From assembly GCA_026225115.1 (NCBI GenBank), contig JAMFSE010000060.1, forward strand, positions 1-37,981: 37,981 nt of DNA, written 5' to 3'. Below the pieces are notes generated by a model. That model had not been told where the DNA came from. It ran no database searches and saw only the letters and a list, made by a program, of their open reading frames with translations. Both the position numbers and the translations under genes were made by a program. Origin of the DNA: Rhodovastum atsumiense (GTDB lineage: Bacteria > Pseudomonadota > Alphaproteobacteria > Acetobacterales > Acetobacteraceae). Of this stretch, positions 34,616-37,981 are shown piece by piece; within the stretch, counting starts at the first letter, position 1; each line of letters starts with the position of its first letter.

Positions 34616-36478
34616 TCAGGCGATGCGCCGGCTGAGGCGCTCTTCGCTCGCGTCATCGACCGAATAGCCCAGCCGGTCAATCACCGGCCCAAGCATTTCC
34701 AGAACCGGCCGCAAATGCTCAACGTAATGCCGATAGCGAAGCCGCGACCTGCCGTATAATTTCTCCGTCACCTGGGCGTAGCTGGCCGTGCGGGCATAGC
34801 GGGTGTTCTGCTCGAAGCGCAGGCATTCCGCGTCATATTCAACGCCGATAAACCCGAGAATCTTGCGTACACTCCTCTCCTGGTCCGTCACCATATCCTC
34901 GTAGCGCACCGGCAGATAACGCATCGCAAGATTGTCCTTGTAATGCGCAATTAAATCCGCAGTCAGAACGTAATGCTGGGCGATGCTCTCCATCTCGGCT
35001 GCGCAAAAAAATCCATGCGTCAAATGATTGGCATAGACCGATAGCAAAACATCCAGCGGGTGCCTGACAACATGAATAATCGGCGATTCCGGAAACAGCA
35101 GAGAGATCAAACCAAGATGGGTTTCGTTCAACGGCATTTTATCGGTGAACCAATCGGCGCCGTCCTCGATGAACCCGCTTTTGGCGGCGCGATTCAGATA
35201 ATAATCGCGCAGCTCATCCAGCCCGTCCCGCTGGTCCCCCATCCATAATTCCGCCAGCGCCTCGGGATAGCTCAGCGGGCTCGCAAGCAGACGCGGCATG
35301 ATCTGCGTCACATCATTGATAAACGGCAACTCATCCCCGGCCGAAATCCGCGGATGCACGCTCAGCGTCTGTTCGATCAGCGTGGTCCCGGAGCGCGGAA
35401 ATCCGACAATAAAAATCGGCTGCGCCATGCCGGGCCGCACCGATGCACGCGGCAGCGTGGTCAGCCGGCGCGACGTAAAAAACCCCATATTCCGCACCGT
35501 CAGATCACGCGCGGCGTCGCTGAGATAGCGTCGCGCCCCCATCTCCAGCGCGCGTTTCTTGCCCGCGTCATAGGCGGCAAACGCCTCGTCATGCCGGCCA
35601 AGCCGGTCCAGCAACCTGCCCTTCTCGGAAAGCTCCGCCGGCCCAAGCTGCGCCCGCCCGGCATCGCCGGCACCAGGACCGCCCTCTCCCAAAAGCGCTA
35701 ACGCCGCCTCCGGCCGGTTCAACCGCGCCAGAACGGTCGCGCGCGTCAGCCCGACGCTAGGATTATTCGGCTCGATCGCTTCGGCCTTGTCCAGCAAATC
35801 CAGCGCCGCCTCAAATTTCCGATCAGCTTCCTCCAGCCGCGCCCAACCCAGAACGGTCTGTAGAATATCGGGCTTAAGCCGGATGGATTCGCCATACAGC
35901 CGGCGCGCCTCTTCCATCCTTCCCTGGGTCTTCAAATTCCAGGCCAGATTGGCCAGGGTAATCGGCTCATCGCCGTCGGCCAGCGCCAGCACCTGCCGAT
36001 AATGATATTCGCCAATTTGCGGCCGGTTCGCTTCCGTCAGCACCAGCCCCATCAAATTATGCGCCTGCGGGCTTTTCGGCGCGATGCGCACGGCATTGCG
36101 CGCATGCAGCTCCGCCTCCGGCAGCGCCCCCTTGCCGAGCAGCAGCAAGGTAAGCTCGTTGGTCGCCCAGAAATTATTCGGATTTATCGCAACCACGCGC
36201 CGGATCAGCGCTTCGGCCGCCGCCCAGCGCCCAGCCTCGCGCGAAATCCGATACAGCAAAATCAGCGCATCCTCGCGTCCCGGCGCCAGCTCGAGCAATT
36301 GGCGGATCTGCGCCTCCGCCCCAGCCTTATCCCCCGCGTCCAGCGCCGCCGACGCTGCCGCCGCCATCGGCGACAACACCGCGGACGCCTCAGCCGGACT
36401 AATCCCCGCCAGATCCAGCCCGCAGCAGCGCAGGCGCCGAAGCCCCGATCCGCAACCGCAGAATGTAAGATCGATCAT
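34616..36478 (-). CDS. TPR-repeat sulfotransferase with an N-terminal SEC-C-like motif
   Basis: A 620-residue protein. Residues 7-19 read CGCGSGLRRLRCC, closely like the zinc-binding SEC-C motif (CxCGSGxxxxxCC) usually found at the end of SecA. Residues 40-330 hold about seven tetratricopeptide-type helix pairs (for example EAELHARNAVRIAPKSPQA and EEARRLYGESIRLKPD). From about 350 comes a sulfotransferase domain. It has the PAPS-binding loop PIFIVGFPRSGTTLIEQ (354-370) and the second PAPS site VVRHPLDVLLSVYAN. TPR-sulfotransferase fusions are widespread in alphaproteobacteria and are assumed to sulfate cell-surface or small molecules; the acceptor here is unknown. No clear ribosome-binding site precedes the ATG at 36478, but this start keeps the cysteine motif intact. 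Confidence 0.88.
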   Translation of the reverse strand: MIDLTFCGCGSGLRRLRCCGLDLAGISPAEASAVLSPMAAAASAALDAGDKAGAEAQIRQLLELAPGREDALILLYRISREAGRWAAAEALIRRVVAINPNNFWATNELTLLLLGKGALPEAELHARNAVRIAPKSPQAHNLMGLVLTEANRPQIGEYHYRQVLALADGDEPITLANLAWNLKTQGRMEEARRLYGESIRLKPDILQTVLGWARLEEADRKFEAALDLLDKAEAIEPNNPSVGLTRATVLARLNRPEAALALLGEGGPGAGDAGRAQLGPAELSEKGRLLDRLGRHDEAFAAYDAGKKRALEMGARRYLSDAARDLTVRNMGFFTSRRLTTLPRASVRPGMAQPIFIVGFPRSGTTLIEQTLSVHPRISAGDELPFINDVTQIMPRLLASPLSYPEALAELWMGDQRDGLDELRDYYLNRAAKSGFIEDGADWFTDKMPLNETHLGLISLLFPESPIIHVVRHPLDVLLSVYANHLTHGFFCAAEMESIAQHYVLTADLIAHYKDNLAMRYLPVRYEDMVTDQERSVRKILGFIGVEYDAECLRFEQNTRYARTASYAQVTEKLYGRSRLRYRHYVEHLRPVLEMLGPVIDRLGYSVDDASEERLSRRIA

Positions 36479-36528
36479 GCATCAATTCTGCGGCGAGCAC
36501 GCGTATTAGGCAAGTTGACCGCAAAAGG

Positions 36529-36561
36529 ATAAGGCCGGGAGAGCAATTCCCCCGGCCTTAT
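36529..36561 (-). terminator. Terminator hairpin after clpA
   Basis: Perfect 11-base arms ATAAGGCCGGG (36529-36539) and CCCGGCCTTAT (36551-36561) enclose an 11-base loop. On the minus strand the stem is followed by CCTTTTGC, a short U-tract. It lies 34 bases after the clpA stop, in the 116-base gap before the sulfotransferase gene. Confidence 0.75.
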
Positions 36562-36594
36562 GTCTACGAATTAAAGCTTAATAATGATTGTTTC

Positions 36595-37981
36595 CTACTG
36601 AACTTCCTCGGGCAATTTCTCGCCGCTCGGATCGTCGCCTTCGGATTCCGGCCGCGGCAACGCGGGAAGCGCTGCCTCGGTAACATCGAAAGCCAGCTTG
36701 CCGTCTTTCAGCGTGACCTTGACCGCGCCGCCTTTCACCAGCTTGCCGAACAGCAGTTCCTCGGCGAGCGGCTTCTTGATCAGCTCCTGGATCACCCGGG
36801 CCAGCGGCCGCGCGCCATAAAGCGGCTCGTACCCGCGCTCGGCCAGGAACTCCTTGGCGGCCGAGGACAGCTCGATCGTCACATTCCGATCCGCCAGCTG
36901 AGCTTCCAGCTGCATCACGAATTTTTCCACCACCTGGGCGACGATTTCGGTCGTCAACGGCGCGAAGGGGATGACCGCGTCCAGCCGGTTCCGGAATTCC
37001 GGCGTGAACATCCGCTTGATCGCTTCCTGATCCTCACCGACCCTTACCTCACGGCCAAACCCGATTCCGGCTTTCGCCATGTCGGAAGCGCCCGCATTGG
37101 TCGTCATGATCAGAATGACATTACGGAAATCGATCTTCTTGCCGTTGTGATCGGTAAGCTTGCCGTGATCCATGATCTGCAACAAAATATTGAACAGATC
37201 CGGATGCGCTTTTTCGATCTCATCCAGCAACAACACGCAATGCGGATGCTGGTCGATGGCGTCGGTCAACAACCCGCCCTGATCAAACCCGACATAGCCC
37301 GGCGGCGCGCCAATCAGGCGCGAAACCGAATGCCGTTCCATATATTCACTCATGTCAAACCGCGTCAGCTCAATCCCAAGCGTCGCGGCAAGCTGCCGCG
37401 CAACCTCGGTCTTACCAACGCCGGTCGGACCGGAGAACAGATAATTCCCAATCGGCTTTTCGGAATCCCGCAGGCCGGCCCTTGAGAGTTTGATGGCAGC
37501 CGAGAGCGCCTCGATCGCCTCATTCTGCCCGAACACCATCGACTTCAGATCGCGCTCCAGCGTCCGCAGCACTTCCTTGTCGTCGGCGGAAACCGATTTG
37601 GGCGGAATGCGCGCAATCTTGGAGACCATCTCCTCGACATCCTTGAGTGTCACAGTTTTCCGCCGCTTGCCTTCGGGTTGCAGCATCCGCGCCGCTCCGG
37701 CCTCATCGATCACGTCGATCGCCTTATCCGGAAGCTTGCGGTCGTTGATATATTTCGCCGCCAACTCCACCGCACCGCGAATCGCATCATCGGTGTAGCG
37801 CACCTTGTGATGCTTCTCATACGCGCCCTTCAGGCCGCGCAGAATTTTAATCGCATCCTCGACCGACGGCTCATTGACGTCGATCTTCTGGAAACGCCGC
37901 ACCAGCGCGCGATCTTTCTCGAAGTAGTTGCGGAACTCCTTATAGGTGGTGGAACCGATGCAACGCAGGCTGCCCTGCGCC
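36595..37981 (-). CDS. clpA: ATP-dependent Clp protease ATP-binding subunit ClpA, C-terminal part (cut by window edge)
   Basis: The frame is open from the right edge with no start inside the window (the first residues read GAQGSLRCIGSTTYKEFRNY), so this is the C-terminal 461 residues or so. It contains the end of the first AAA+ module (RDRALVRRFQKIDV-like arginine-finger region) and the whole second module. That module has Walker A SGPTGVGKT, GAPPGYVGFDQGG, Walker B LLLDEIEKAH, TTNAG, FTPEFRNRLD, and GYEPLYGARPLARVIQ (sensor 2). There is no ClpB-type middle domain between the modules, which fits ClpA. ClpA unfolds substrates for ClpP. The acidic Pro/Glu-rich last 20 residues follow the second module. 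Confidence 0.95.
   Translation of the reverse strand, partial: AQGSLRCIGSTTYKEFRNYFEKDRALVRRFQKIDVNEPSVEDAIKILRGLKGAYEKHHKVRYTDDAIRGAVELAAKYINDRKLPDKAIDVIDEAGAARMLQPEGKRRKTVTLKDVEEMVSKIARIPPKSVSADDKEVLRTLERDLKSMVFGQNEAIEALSAAIKLSRAGLRDSEKPIGNYLFSGPTGVGKTEVARQLAATLGIELTRFDMSEYMERHSVSRLIGAPPGYVGFDQGGLLTDAIDQHPHCVLLLDEIEKAHPDLFNILLQIMDHGKLTDHNGKKIDFRNVILIMTTNAGASDMAKAGIGFGREVRVGEDQEAIKRMFTPEFRNRLDAVIPFAPLTTEIVAQVVEKFVMQLEAQLADRNVTIELSSAAKEFLAERGYEPLYGARPLARVIQELIKKPLAEELLFGKLVKGGAVKVTLKDGKLAFDVTEAALPALPRPESEGDDPSGEKLPEEVQ

Overview
The window is high-GC DNA from an alphaproteobacterium, most likely an acidophilic member of the Acetobacteraceae (Acidocella/Acidiphilium-like). This is inferred from gene order (ftsB-pdhA-pdhB-pdhC-lpd-lipA-ratA/coq10; timA-mltA) and protein character; no rRNA is present to confirm it. 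It reads mostly as ordinary chromosome with short accessory insertions. No tRNA, rRNA, CRISPR array, IS element or prophage was seen.

Layout. 1-8356 (minus strand) is the pyruvate dehydrogenase/lipoate block: ftsB, pdhA, pdhB (with its own lipoyl domain), pdhC, a GNAT acetyltransferase, lpdA, lipA, a COQ10/RatA-type START protein, and the N-terminal part of a membrane acyltransferase cut by the window edge. 8485-12856 (minus) holds a Kef-type K+/H+ antiporter, a small membrane protein, an isochorismatase-like hydrolase, an N-formylglutamate amidohydrolase and a histidine phosphatase. 12948-18170 (plus) carries timA, mltA, a lone LutA-like Fe-S protein, the K+ importer kup and a TMEM175-type channel. 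18285-19595 (minus) is a CorC/CNNM protein, divergent from a large GH17-GT2 beta-glucan synthase (19738-22449). 22641-25590 (plus) is the most accessory-looking part: a CmcJ/NvfI-family oxygenase and a predicted nuclease-helicase (DUF2075/SLFN-g3). 25582-31331 (minus) is a tightly overlapped operon: DEAD-box helicase, glutaryl-CoA dehydrogenase, lysine 2-monooxygenase-like flavoenzyme, and an RlmD/TrmA-type RNA methyltransferase. 31857-33929 (minus) is the copper module copA-cueR. 34087-36478 (minus) is a TPR-sulfotransferase and a DUF3429 membrane protein. The window ends in clpA (partial).

How genes work together. The left block encodes almost the whole pyruvate dehydrogenase complex plus the enzyme that makes its lipoyl cofactor. 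GcdH and the DavB-like enzyme bracket the 5-aminovalerate route of lysine breakdown; the middle enzymes are not in the window. CopA exports Cu(I) under CueR control. Three separate K+ systems (Kef-like, Kup, TMEM175) lie within 10 kb.

Points most worth a second look: the davB-like gene has no ATG/GTG/TTG start upstream of its FAD-binding motif, and only a CTG overlapping the gcdH stop fits; a structured intergenic repeat family occurs three times with compensatory hairpin arms; a single-gene nuclease-helicase may be a defence system; copA appears to have a leaderless, CueR-type promoter; and a sulfotransferase starts with a SEC-C-like zinc motif. Non-ATG starts are frequent and several are well supported (mltA TTG, ftsB TTG, timA GTG, gcdH GTG).
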